Of a DNA stretch of 64,000 bases, positions 54,689-64,000 are shown in pieces. Made by a program: the position numbers and the translations under genes. The notes under the pieces are model-generated. The model had not been told where the DNA came from, searched no databases, and worked only from the letters and a program-made list of their open reading frames with translations. The DNA is taken from positions 39,083,890-39,147,889 of the forward strand of contig OY992540.1 in the NCBI GenBank assembly GCA_963921195.1, given 5' to 3'. How positions within the stretch are numbered: position 1 is the first letter of the stretch; each line of letters starts with the position of its first letter. This DNA comes from Pegoplata infirma (taxonomy: Eukaryota; Arthropoda; Insecta; Diptera; Anthomyiidae).

Positions 54689-55531
54689 CACCGCTAAACA
54701 AATCGAAGGTTTTTGGCTCCGGTTTGAAGCTTTATATAAAATTTTAAAAGATTTTGACTCGCTGATTCCAAATCTGTGCTCCAAATTTCTTCATCACGTC
54801 TAGAATTTTAATTATTCGCAGTTGAAAATGCGAAAAAAGTGATCTTTGCATTCTTTGGAAGCCTTCACAGCAGCCACTGGGTATATGATCAAAAAATTTG
54901 AAGTTGTTGCTCTATTATTGGCCAAACATGTATTTTAAAAAAACACTGTGAAAAAAATTAGAAAAAGCACCATTTTTAAAAGGCTCTAAAACAAAAACCA
55001 GATGATCAATCTTTACTGTGATGAGCTCAAAATTTAGGCAAAGTTCATTCTTTCTTATAGACTTTTAAACCCATTAAAGATATTTTCCGGTTTATACGAA
55101 AAATAATACAGAAAACTTAAATTTGTAAAATGTTTAATTTTTTTTTAGTTTTTCTTTGAAATATCAAAAAAAAACTAAGGTATCTTATCTTTTTACAATC
55201 TTTTTTACAAAAACGGTTATTTTAACAGTATCATTTTAAAACGCAAGTGTAACCCAACCAAACGCAAAAATTGGAAAAAAATTGTTTTCTATGTTGGAGA
55301 CCATAGACAAATTATACTTTTGAGCTTTATACCAGATTTGTATTCCACTGAATGGCTGCTGTGCAGGCTTGCAAAAAATGCAAAAATCGTAATTTTTCGC
55401 ATTTTTAACCGTGAATAACTAAAAATCTGGACGTGATGGAAAAATTTAAAGAACAGATTTGGAATCAGGAGATCAAAGCTTACTAAAATTGATCACCAGA
55501 ATTCAAACCGGAAAATGATTGTTGAGCGGTG
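54689..55531. mobile_element. PIF/Harbinger-like MITE
   Basis: The 3-bp TTA duplication lies at 54686-54688 and 55532-55534. CACCGCTAAACAA and TTGTTGAGCGGTG are inverted, with arms of some 200 bp (TCCGGTTTGAA, GATTCCAAATCTGTGCTCC, CACAGCAGCCA and complements). The empty site, compared with 7410-7440, is AAACTAAATTATTTTTCA against AAACTATATAATGTTTACA. No transposase. Confidence 0.83.
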
Positions 55532-55624
55532 TTATTTTTCAACATGAGAAGAAAGGTTATTTTAATGCCTATACAAAGGTGGCAAAACCTTATAACAATT
55601 CGGCTGCGTTTAATAATTTAACAT

Positions 55625-56015
55625 CCCACCAAAAAATACTGCTTGCCTATAAGCAGGTTTTTAAGGGAGTGATTTTTGTTGACTGCTTACAAACCTGCTT
55701 AAGTATGGCATGATATTTGTTCGCAATGTCCCACTTTAGAGCATTTCTTTCAAGCGCTTATATCGGCGCAATGAATATGAATTGAAATCATGCCTTTTCT
55801 TAAATATTTTTAGTATTTTTTTAAGTCACTGCCATACTTTACTGCAACCGGTATGCAGGTTAGTATGCTACCAAAATCTCTCCCTTACACTACTGCATAC
55901 GGTATGCAGCTGTGTAAGCGAATGTCATAAAAAACAACAACATAAAAAATCATTCGCTTACACAAGTGCATTCTTGTATGCACTGCCTTCAAAATCTTGA
56001 TTATTTTTTGCTGGG
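55625..56015. mobile_element. MITE with CCCA-CAAAAAATA ends, copy 2
   Basis: CCCACCAAAAAATACTGC pairs with ATTATTTTTTGCTGGG, flanked by AT (55623-55624 and 56016-56017). Same terminal type as 45701-45932. The interior has CTGCATACGGTATGCAG and TGTAAGCGAATG/CATTCGCTTACA stems. The frames at 55519-56000 are fortuitous. Confidence 0.75.
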
Positions 56016-56017
56016 AT

Positions 56018-56690
56018 GATAATGATTTTAGGTTGGTGTCTACTTTTAAAAAAAGTTGCAGGACGCCACCTCAGTTTGACTTTATAAGCTAACAATTAAC
56101 GAAAAATAAAATATGAATTACTATTTTCATTTTCGTAAACCAAAAATTTTAGTACTTGGGTTTTGTAACTTTGATAATAATTCACCTCGTAGTGAATAAA
56201 GCCGTTTTTCACCAGCTGGTGAATAAAAAGTAACATAATTTTTTTTTTTTTGAACAAGAAAAAAAATTTTCATCAAAATTTTTATTTTTCATAACTTTTT
56301 TTCATCAAAACTTTTTTTTTTTATAAAAAATTTTTTTTTCTTCATCAAATAATATTTTTTCCCCATAAATTTTGTTTTCATTAAATTTTTTTATCATAAT
56401 TTACTTTTTCACCAAGTCTAAGCTATTTATATAAAAATTTTCCATTTGTTTATCAAATGTACGTAAAACAAGTGAAAGTGTTAAATTCTTCGGTACCGAA
56501 TCTTTTATACTCTCCAAAATGTAAAAACACTTTTTTTCACTCATTTACCAAATGAACAGCTCTTTTGGGTTTTTAATGGGGTCCTCGACTGATATTTCAA
56601 TCCAAATCTTCCGCAAAACATTATCATGATTTAATGTTTTGGGCAAGAGTACAAAATTCGCAGGCGTTTTTAGTGTAAATGACTCAAATT
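56018..56690 (-). repeat. Double-hairpin repeat, most complete copy
   Basis: On the minus strand in order: CGCCTGCGAATTTTGTACTC, AAATCATGATAATGTTTTGC, GTCGAGGACCCCATTAAAAA, TTTTATA-GATTCGGTACCGAA (a hairpin), a GATGAAAAA-type array (plus-strand 56250-56400), CACCAGCTGGTG, TTCACTACGAGGTGAA and GAGGTGGCGTCC. It shows that the pieces found separately elsewhere belong to one repeat. Confidence 0.78.
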
Positions 56691-56934
56691 TTTTTGTATG
56701 TTTTGTGAAGACATAGACCTACGATATCCATATGAATTCGCAATAATTTTTATTAAATTTATTACTGTTAGTTCGGAAATTATCGAAATTTCCCAAAAGT
56801 CCTCATTGTTTTATACGGGGGTGATAAGGGCCGATAAGCTGAGACTTCCCAACCTTAAAATCATTCATTTATATATATTTTAAGTTTCAGGTAAATCGGT
56901 TCATAAGGGTTGAGATACTTCCCTTGTTAGAAAT

Positions 56935-57490
56935 TTTTTTAAAATCATGTTCTTCTTTAAAATTCTTGTTATTCAAAAATGCAAAAAAAAAAAATTGTCA
57001 AAAAATATTTTGTCCGGGACTTGTCAAATTTTTCAAAATTAATTTTTGATTAAATTTTTTACTACAAAGCGCAAAAAAATCTGTCTATTCAAGACTTTGT
57101 AAAAATTAGAGAATTTGGTTTTGTCCTATTGTCTCTTGTCTCGGGATAAGTTTTTTTGAAACAAATTAGTAATAAGTCCAATTATCATCTGTCAAGTGAT
57201 AGATATTTTAGTGATATGTCCTGTTTTCACCAGTCAAGGGATATGTAATTTTGGATCGAGAGACACACTTTTTCTGCAGGAATAATACTAATACTACCTG
57301 TGTTTTGGAGTCAGTGTTGCCACCTTATAGCTAACTATAGATTTTGGTAAAAATGTGTTTCTTCGTTTTACTATATATCTTGGAAAGGATCAGTCAGTCG
57401 AAAAAATATGTTAAACATAATTTGTTATAACTTTCAACCACTTCATCTCTTTGTATTTCCACACATTTAGTTGATTTTTAAATTCGACTC
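56935..57490. other. Gene-free stretch
   Basis: AT-rich, with GTCAAGTGATAGATATTTTA near 57189 and TGTTGCCACCTT near 57321 echoing the 52-kb repeat. No ORF or paired termini. Confidence 0.45.
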
Positions 57491-57492
57491 CT

Positions 57493-58008
57493 GCACTAAA
57501 AAAAACCTTGTGAAATGAAAAAAAAATTAACGTTTTTTTTGCTACCTACTCTTTGACAAAAAATCCATGTAATTTTACAAGAGTTTTACGACTAATTTTG
57601 TAATTTTACAAGCTTTTTATCAATCAAATTGTAAATTTACAAATTTTTGACACGAAAAAATTTACAAGGAGGTTTTGTAACTATACTAGATTTTTTGCTA
57701 CCTCCTATTTGACGAGAATTTCTAGTAAAAATTACAAGCTTTTTTGTAATTTTACAAGCTTTTTAACTATAAAATTGTAAATTTACAACTTTTTTTGGCG
57801 CAATAAAACTTACAAGGAATTCTCGTGAATTTACTAGATTTTTCTTGGAAATTTGTAAAATTACAAAAAAAATCTAAAATTACAAAAAAAAAAAAAATTA
57901 ACTTACGATCGATAATGTTTTGTTAGAAAAACACGGAAACTGTCAAAGATGGGTAAAATGGGATTACGAGACTTTTTCTAGTAATTTCACAAGATTTTTT
58001 TTGTGTGC
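57493..58008. mobile_element. MITE with GCAC-AAAAAAAA ends and TTTTACAAG words
   Basis: GCACTAAAAAAAACCTTGTG pairs with CACAAGATTTTTTTTGTGTGC. The interior repeats AATTTTACAAG, TTGTAAATTTACAA and GCTACCT-CT-TTTGAC words in about 150-bp blocks. No clear duplication, so class is open. From 58010 to 58735 no feature is seen. Confidence 0.65.
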
Positions 58009-58749
58009 TAAATCATTAGTTTCCATAGATTTGTGTCCAACATTTTAAAAATATTTAAGTTTTAATATCTGAAGATACTTCAATATCGATAACTTTATTT
58101 TGTTAGTTTTTTGTTTTTGTTATATATTTTTTTGTTGTTATTTTTTTGGTAAACAAAAACTAACAACAAACTAAACTAAATTTGAAACTTGTTTATGGTA
58201 TTCAACTAACTTCTTCCTATTTCTTGTTGTATTATATTTTTCTGAACTTTTCTTTTTTGTTGGAATGAATGAAGAAATAACCAAAAGTTTCTTTTTTGTT
58301 TTCTTTTACCAATATTGATGGCTTGTGTGTTGGTAGAAACAATTTTTTTTTTTCAGAAAGAAAATTCGTATTCAAAAATAACAAAATAACTTAGACGATA
58401 AGTTTAAAGTTTAGAAATTTTGAAGAATTTTCAATAAGTTAATTAATTTATTTTATATGCATGTATGTAGTGCATAACTTATACAAAGAAATGCATTTCT
58501 GAGTAAGAAAAACAATCCTTTTTTGAATATGTATTTATTAAGGAAAAAAGCTTTGTGGTTAATCTTGATAATGGTGAAGTAGTGAAGTGGTTTCTTAAAA
58601 ACTAGTATTAATGACGGTACTAAGTTACCGGTAATTTTTAACAGCGAATGATAAAAGGAAGGGTAAGAGTATCCGACAGAGCCTTCTCAAAAACTGGTTA
58701 TAAAGATTTAAACAATAAAATAACAATAGCCCCGATATGACCTGAAACA

Positions 58750-58899
58750 TGTCCGTTATACTCACTTTGTCATTCCGTGCTTTACATCAAAACATTGGAT
58801 ACATCGAAATATCGGTCGGGGACGCCAAAAAATATATATATTTTACACAGTGCAACAACCAAAATAGGACAATGATGAACCCTAGTAAAAAAAACTAGT
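58750..58899 (+). mobile_element. DINE-like 5' fragment joined to MITE end
   Basis: TTATACTCACTTTGTCATTC and ATCGAAATATCGGTCGGGGA (58755-58822) are the DINE-like 5' part. At about 58848 it switches to TTACACAGTGCAACAACCAA, the left end of the 53491 MITE, which then breaks into the LINE target region. Confidence 0.65.
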
Positions 58900-58959
58900 A
58901 AGAGTGTTAATATATATAGCATCTAGGGTAATATAATATATATAGCATCAGGTACGCCT

Positions 58960-59180
58960 TATCTTCCTTTGATAACTATAAATCCCCTGAACCAGATGGT
59001 ATATATCCTATGATGTTGAAGAGTGGTGGAGATAGCCTAGTGAAGGTTCTTAAAAATATCTTCAGAGCCAGCCTGGCTTATGGGTATGTTCCATCATCTT
59101 GGTGCGATGTCAAGGTTGTTTTTATTCCCAAACCTGGGAAGGAGGACTACACCTTTCCAAAAACTTTTAAGTTACCATTA
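58960..59180 (+). pseudogene. LINE reverse transcriptase N-terminal remnant
   Basis: The frame reads YKSPEPDGIYPMMLKSGGDS, then NIFRASLAYGYVPSSW, VKVVFIPKPGKEDYTFPKTF: reverse transcriptase motifs 1 and 2 of non-LTR elements, where SPGPDGI and IPK are conserved (here SPEPDGI). The next expected block (RPISL) is corrupted at the edge of the insert. No start codon of its own. Confidence 0.88.
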
Positions 59181-60423
59181 CAAACTTTGGTTTTCAAAAA
59201 TTAGTAATCTTAAAAATACTAAAAAAATTAGTATTACTAAATTTTTCTGTACAATTTTTGTAAAATGGATTTTAAAACGCTTTTGTAAATAATATTCACT
59301 TTTTTTGTAAAAAAATTGTAAATTGTGTATTTTTAATTTTTGGTATTTGTATACATCATGTAAATTGCGTATTGCGCTTGTTGTCGCCAGTAACTATTTC
59401 CATGCAAGTCAGTTTTTGTTAGAATTTTCGATCTTAAATATGTAAGAGAAAATATTGAACAAATTTTTTTAATACAAAATATACATACCACCTTATAAAA
59501 TTAATTCTTTGAAGATTGATGTTGAATAAATTGGTGTACGGTGAACTAAAATAAAAATATCAACATAATGTTTTAAATGGATCACATATATATACAATTG
59601 TTACCTGTTGTCATCATTTCCTATTTTGCTTTATTATTCTAAAAATAAAAAACGAGTTACATAATTTTAAACAAAAAATACTTTAAAATTTGGTTACCTG
59701 CATTTTACTCGTCGCGCGATGTTCACCGATCGAATGTTATTTTGTGACTGAAATACTCAAAGAAAGGCATAAAATAAATTACACAAAAATAAACCCTTTA
59801 TGTGCGTGAGAAAAAAAATATTCGTGGATAGCATAAACAAAAGAATTTCGCAAGTAAAGAAGAAAGAAAAAAAGAACTGATGTTATTATGGAAATTTTCC
59901 ATTTGAAAAGGTCGGCATTGTTTTTAAATTTTGCATGTCTTCTCTTTACTCTATTTTGTTTCCTTTTTAATATATATTTTTTTTTTAAATTGAAAAAAAA
60001 ACTAATGAAGCGTAATTGAATATCAAAAATAATAAACATATTCATACTCATCAAAGCGCAGTTTTATCATTAAAAAAATAACTAATAATATATTTTTTAT
60101 TTATTTTTTTTTAATTTCCAAATATTTTAATAAAATACAATTTTTTTTTAATTATAGTGTATGGGTTTTCTAGAGAAAAAAACGAAATTTACTAACTAAT
60201 ATTGTAAAATTTACAAAATAATTATCAAAAGTTAGTACGATAATTTTTAAAAAATCAACTGAAAAAATTATTAAAAAATCAGTATAAAATTAATAGTTTG
60301 TAAAGCGAGTTTACTAAAAAGAATTACTAAAAATTGATTTTTTAGTAGAATTTAGAACAAAAGTAGTAAATTTGAGATACAAACCACTTTACAAATTTTT
60401 TTACTAACGTATTTTTTTGAGTG
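59181..60423. mobile_element. TA-flanked insert inside the LINE
   Basis: The right end is ACTAACGTATTTTTTTGAGTG followed by TA (60424-60425). The left end, after TA at 59179-59180, is a poorer match (CAAACTTTGGTTTTCAAAAA, then TTAGTAAT). Subterminal TTACTAA/TTAGTAA words are abundant at both ends. The host reading frame is missing codons across it, so a deletion accompanied or followed the insertion. The left limit is uncertain by tens of bases. A minus frame at 59779-60054 is low complexity. Confidence 0.6.
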
Positions 60424-61090
60424 TACTTTCGATTCTATGAAAACTTCGGCTGAATTGCATGGCGTGGATCCAGTTCTAGTCAAGTGGATTCATTTTATGC
60501 TCTCCCGGAGATTGTTGACGGCTGAGGATGAGTGGGGCACAAAAGTAACGGTTGAGGTTAGTAGAGGTTGCCCCCAAGGGGGTGTTCTCTCTCATTTGCT
60601 GTGATGTTTTGTGGTAAACTCACTCTTGGTTGAAATACAAGCTCTAGGTGTACACATACAGGCATACGCTGACGATGTGTGCGCATTAGTATCCGGAAAG
60701 TCACTTAACTTGGTATGCAAGAAAATGCAGACCGTTATTGACTTGATGGACAACTGGTGCAATCGACATGGATTGTCTGTCAATCCATATAAGACAACAC
60801 TCGTGTTGTTCACGCGAAGAACCAAACATAAGGGTCTTCAGCTTCCTACGTTGAAGGGCATAACTCTTCAACTGTCCACAGAAGTTAAGTATTTAGGGGT
60901 TACGCTAGATAGTAAACTAATGTGGACAAAACATGTTGAACAAAAAGTTTCACGGGCACTTCGGATTTTCTGGCAGTGTCGGCGAGCTTTTGGAAAGACA
61001 TGGGGTCTAAGACCTGCTAATGTACATTGGATGTACATAGCTGTAATTAGACCTATTGTGACTTATGCGGCGGTAGTCTGGTTGGTGGCC
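60424..61090 (+). pseudogene. LINE reverse transcriptase core with stop codon
   Basis: The frame starts FDSMKTSAELHGVDPVLVKW and continues to SRGCPQGGVLSHLL (motif 4), then a TGA (60602-60604) where related elements have Trp. After it, VVNSLLVEIQ and AYADDV follow: the catalytic YADD box lies at about 60665-60676. The thumb region (RPANVHWMYIAVIRPIVTYAAVVW) ends at the frameshift. The open part from GTG 60611 is only a stop-to-stop remnant. The first catalytic Asp region was lost with the insert. Confidence 0.9.
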
Positions 61091-61097
61091 GAGAACG

Positions 61098-62291
61098 ATG
61101 GTGAAGACTATTCGGTCCAAGCTAAACGGACTAAAAAGAGCGGCTACCTTGGGAATTACTGGTGCCATGAGCACCACCCCAGGCGCAGCTCTGGACGCTA
61201 TGTTAAATATGCTTCCCTTGGACTTACATATTCAAGGAGAAGCCATGAAATCTTTGTGCAGGCTCCGCAAAAGCGGAACATGGCATGGGGAGTACAATGT
61301 GGGACATGGTCGTCTGTTCAATAGGCTATCGGAACTTTGTCCGATGTTTTCTATGCCTTTGGACAATACAACCCCTTGCATCGAGTTTGGTAGGAAGTTT
61401 ACTGTAATATTTCCGAGTAGGGAAGACTGGGGAAACCCATCAGAACTACTGGAAAATTACACGGATACTTTCTACACGGATGGATCCAGTAACTTAAATG
61501 GCTCTGGGTCTGGCTGGTATTTGGACGATGCGACCAAATGCTATATTGCTATGGGAAAAATGGCTACAGTATTTCAGACTGAAATATTTGTTATTTTGGA
61601 CGTAGCGACCTGGATAATTAGGAACAGATGGAGTAATAGGAGAATCAGTATTTGCAGTGACAGCCGGGCTGCGCTCATTGCACTTGAATCTCCAGTCACT
61701 TCATCCAAAATTGTCCAGGAATGTAGACGCAGACTCAATGAGGTCTCATGTGGGAATAGCGTCAGTCTTCTGTGGGTTCCGGGTCATAGGGGAATACGGG
61801 GAAATGAGATTGCCGACTCTTTGGCAAATCTTGGCTCTGATACAATTCCTTACAATCCGGAACCTCAAATTGGTATTGGCTTGTCATGGCTGATGCTTTG
61901 GATCAACTCTCATATGAAAGAAACTTTCATGGAAAGATGGTCAAATGATTTGGCATGCAAGAATACCAAACGTTTTGTGATTAAGCCAGACAAGAAAGTG
62001 GCTAACTATCTACTCAGCCTCAGTAGAATAGACTGTAGCAGACTTACTGGCTTAATTACGGGACACAATGCCTGTGCTCGTCATATGACTAGATTAGGTG
62101 TCTTATCAGACCCATTATGCGTGGGTTGTCTTGAGGATGATGATACAACTGAACATTACGTATGTTGTTGTCCAGCGTTCTCAAGGGCTAGACTGCGGAT
62201 ATTGGGTTCTGATATTCTGTCTATGGACACGATCCATGGACTTCCCTTGTCTGATTTTCTCAAGTTTGTGAAAGCAACTGAGAAATTCTGA
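61098..62291 (+). pseudogene. LINE RNase H and C-terminal Cys/His region
   Basis: This 397-codon open frame is shifted by one relative to the reverse transcriptase, through what looks like an extra TTGG at about 61082-61085. It opens KRAATLGITGAMSTTPGAAL as in copy 1. RNase H residues are Asp128 (YTDGS), Glu162 (FQTEIF), Asp188 (CSDSR), His230 (VPGHR) and Asp240 (NEIADS), all present. The C-terminal part has ITGHNACARHMTRLG and C-x2-C...EHYVCCC. The 61657-61893 frame is a shadow. Catalytic residues survive although the element is dead. Confidence 0.9.
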
Positions 62292-62472
62292 ACAAGCACT
62301 TTTCTTTCTTTTTCTTCTCAACCTTTTCTCACCCTTACTTAATCTTTCTTTTCAGGGTACGGTACAATGGACTATTTTAAGTCTGAGCGCCATGGACTTG
62401 CCTAGAAAATTTACTTATTTTTAGGCTTGTACAACCCACCCTCAACTCAACTCAACAACTCAAGAGTGTTAA

Positions 62473-63170
62473 ACTCTGCTTTGTCACATCTTTTATACCC
62501 TCCAAAATACAAAAAAAATAAAAAAATTGCAGGGGCATTTTCTTTTTTTTGGGGGTCGGTAGTGGTAATTGGGGGAGGGCAAATTTCCTCTCGAATATGT
62601 GTTTAAAAATTCATTCTTATGCTTTTTGCGCTAAAGAAATACAAGTTTATCAATATTTAAAAAAAAAAAATTTCCACTCCCATAAAATGGGAGCGGACGA
62701 AAAAAAACGACATCTTCTAATTTTTTGGGACCAAATGCAGGACTTTGAACATCTTGTAGCATAAAAATGTTGCATTTGTTAAACAAAAACACAAAAAAAA
62801 AAATCATGAAAATAATGGTATTTTCCAGAGGTTGGTTTAGTTCTTCAAGGCAGAACTTTTACCCCCCTGGTCCGATTTTGCTTATTTACGAACTTAACTT
62901 GCCTAGGAACATAAGATATATTAGTGCCTAATGTTGGGAGTCTAGCTCTTTTATTTTGGACTGCATCGTGTTAACTACAGACGGACAGACGCACCTAGAC
63001 GGACAGAGGGACGGACATCGCTAGAATGCCTTAGAATCGATCACTGATCATATATAATTAATTTTTAATTATATATGATTATTTGGTCCTAGACCGATAT
63101 TTTGATGCGTTGCACACGGAATGACAGTGAGTATACCCCCATACTGTTGTTGGAGGGTATAAAAATTTAG
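62473..63170 (-). mobile_element. DINE-1/INE-1-like element holding LINE copy 3
   Basis: From the LINE junction the repeat continues ACTCTGCTTTGTCACATC, TTTTATACCCTCCAAAATAC, then GGGGTCGG, the CCCCCTGGTCCGATTTTGC block, ACAGACGGACAGACGC, GGACATCGCTAGAATGCC, a local palindrome ATATATAATTAATTTTTAAT (63052), and the closing ATACCCCCATACTG hairpin with GGAGGGTATAAAAA. The 71-codon frame at 62549 is not a gene. Confidence 0.82.
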
Positions 63171-63179
63171 AAACATTTT

Positions 63180-63620
63180 ATGCAAAAACTGATGATTATT
63201 TATGGAAATAATACCCAGTTGGAAAATGTGTCGCTGATCAATATGGAAATGAAATCAGGATAGCAGTACACTCAATTAGATCTTTAAATCTGGAATATTC
63301 TTCAATTTCAAAGAAAAATATGGCAATATTATCGATTTTTTTAAAACAAAATCAAAATCTTGCAGGTAGTATAAAAGTAATAAATGACAAACAATTTCAA
63401 AAATAACGTTTGGAACAAGTAGTTAGGTGTGAGACTAATAAACTCGAGGTTCCAGCTTCAAATCCATGTGGGACTAAAAAATTCGAAATGTTTTTTCTTA
63501 ATTTATGTGAAACTGTCCTCAACTCAGTATAAAGAGATGTCTTGTGGATGTCAGCAGTGACTCTGATTTGTCACCGCGCCGTCACTGAGGATGGCTCGAG
63601 GACTTTGCCAATTGGGTCAA
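63180..63620 (+). repeat. Dispersed repeat with tRNA-like segment, copy 2
   Basis: GTAGTATAAAAGTAATAA (63366), ACAAGTAGTTAGGTGTGAG (63415), GGTTCCAGCTTCAAATCC (B-box-like, 63449), CTGTCCTCAACTCAGTATAA (63514), GATGTCTTGTGGATGTCAGC and GTCACCGCGCCGTCAC mirror 52140-52560. Some 200 bp present in the other copy is absent here. Confidence 0.65.
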
Positions 63621-63624
63621 ATTT

Positions 63625-63742
63625 GATTTCATGTTTCATCATATTGAAGAAAAACTTAATCAATATGACTAATATTGTCTTCGAAATTGACGGAAAGTGA
63701 TGAAACCGTTTCATCAATATTATGAAGCATTTTTCTGTGTAT
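63625..63742. mobile_element. Fragment related to the 21582 TA-flanked element
   Basis: TTTCATCATATTGAAGAAAA, GATGAAACCGTTTCATCAAT and TTTTTCTGTGTA match the right end of 21582-22838 (around 22725-22840). The left end is absent. From 63743 to 64000 I see no feature; the 96-codon minus frame at 63656-63946 overlaps this repeat. Confidence 0.6.
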
Positions 63743-64000
63743 TTGAAATCGAGTTAAGGAGATAAAAATGCTTAAGGGATTATTAGTGTAGTTTCTGGGT
63801 CTATTTTTTTTTTGTTTATACACATCATTGTAGGAGTATAAACTACAATTTAGTATTTTTAGAACACTGTAATACATATAGTTAAATTTATTTCTTTTTT
63901 CGATTTTATTTATATAGTAAATAAATAAAACAAACATATTCCCCACAGTATGTTATATTTTGCATAAAACGTATTTTTAATGAGATTAAGATTAATTTTC

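Larger units (their letters stand above)
54496..56930. mobile_element. Inverted-repeat MITE, copy 2, with three insertions
   Basis: Ends CTTAAAAGGGAAGTATCACA and TGAGATACTTCCCTTGTTAG and inner words (GGTTGGGGTGTCTCGGCTTA; GCCGATAAGC) match the 7231-7824 element. The remaining 7231-type sequence (ATGAGAAGAAAGGTTATTTT; GAAGACATAGACCTACGA) is collinear once three inserts are removed: 54689-55531, 55625-56015 and 56018-56690. Confidence 0.85.
58911..62461 (+). pseudogene. RNase H-bearing LINE, copy 3, decayed
   Basis: An 11-bp duplication AAGAGTGTTAA lies at 58900-58910 and 62462-62472. The target is a DINE-like terminal block whose intact form is readable at 28722 and 56467. The remaining ORF2 begins within the reverse transcriptase fingers (SPEPDGIYPMML, about 58980) and runs to 62291. 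It is broken by a TA-flanked insert with loss of about 70-100 codons, a TGA at 60602-60604 and a frameshift near 61082. The 3' tail is CTCAACTCAACTCAACAACTC. Related to copies 1 and 2 but a different family, judging by sequence and tail. Confidence 0.92.

Noticed and set aside
59010..59292. Two overlapping 64-70 codon frames as separate genes
   Set aside because: One is the LINE reverse transcriptase remnant, the other its frame shadow running into the insert.
3720..63020. CRISPR-like regular repeats (GACGGACGG tracts)
   Set aside because: They are GTCY microsatellites within a dispersed fly repeat; there are no spacers and the genome is eukaryotic.

Overview
The window reads as AT-rich nuclear DNA of an insect, most likely a higher (calyptrate-type) fly. 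The main evidence is many copies of a DINE-1/INE-1-like family with its GTCY (GACR) microsatellite core, RNase H-bearing non-LTR retrotransposons, and a crowd of short non-autonomous DNA transposons. I find no confident host gene. The only host-exon candidate is a weak Asn-rich reading frame at 8582-8845 on the minus strand. Nearly everything else I can interpret is mobile DNA, much of it nested two to four levels deep.

Layout. 1-5.4 kb: foldback-like repeat, then a hAT-type element (1021-5385) filled with an AGTACT array, a double-hairpin repeat and two DINE-like copies. 5.6-8.1 kb: second hAT-type element (5597-8072) with nested MITEs. 8.1-9.9 kb: low-repeat DNA. 9.9-13.5 kb: a GGGAGTTATTTCAT cluster, a 79-bp palindrome, and a DINE-like copy split by a hAT-type MITE (10967-12292) and a Transib-type MITE (12320-13145). 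14.9-15.5 kb: hAT-type MITE. 17.9-20.6 kb: hAT-type element holding a DINE-like copy that holds a 1.95-kb foldback with about 957-bp arms. 21.6-22.8 kb: TA-flanked element. 23-26.2 kb: degenerate tandem array split by a DINE-like copy. 28.9-32 kb: two foldback elements, each broken by a hAT-type MITE. 32.2-34.5 kb: Transib-type element with a 5'-truncated LINE (33145-34440) encoding an intact RNase H domain.

35-46 kb: small TA-flanked MITEs, an ATTGGATCC tandem repeat, and a Helitron (39021-41058) whose empty site can be read from a sister repeat at 42 kb. 46.6-47.8 kb: second LINE fragment (47014-47517) inside another ATTGGATCC array. 48-58 kb: MITEs, foldbacks and a deeply nested composite (54496-56930). 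58.9-62.5 kb: third LINE (58911-62461), a decayed reverse transcriptase/RNase H copy broken by a TA-flanked insert, a stop codon and a frameshift, inserted into a DINE-like copy. The last 1.5 kb is a partner of the 52-kb repeat.

No pathway or operon is present; the relations between features are insertional. Target-site duplications and paralogous empty sites let much of the order be read directly. Eight elements have 8-bp duplications, six of which fit the hAT target pattern nTnnnnAn. Superfamily names rest on termini and duplications, not on transposase genes, which I do not see.
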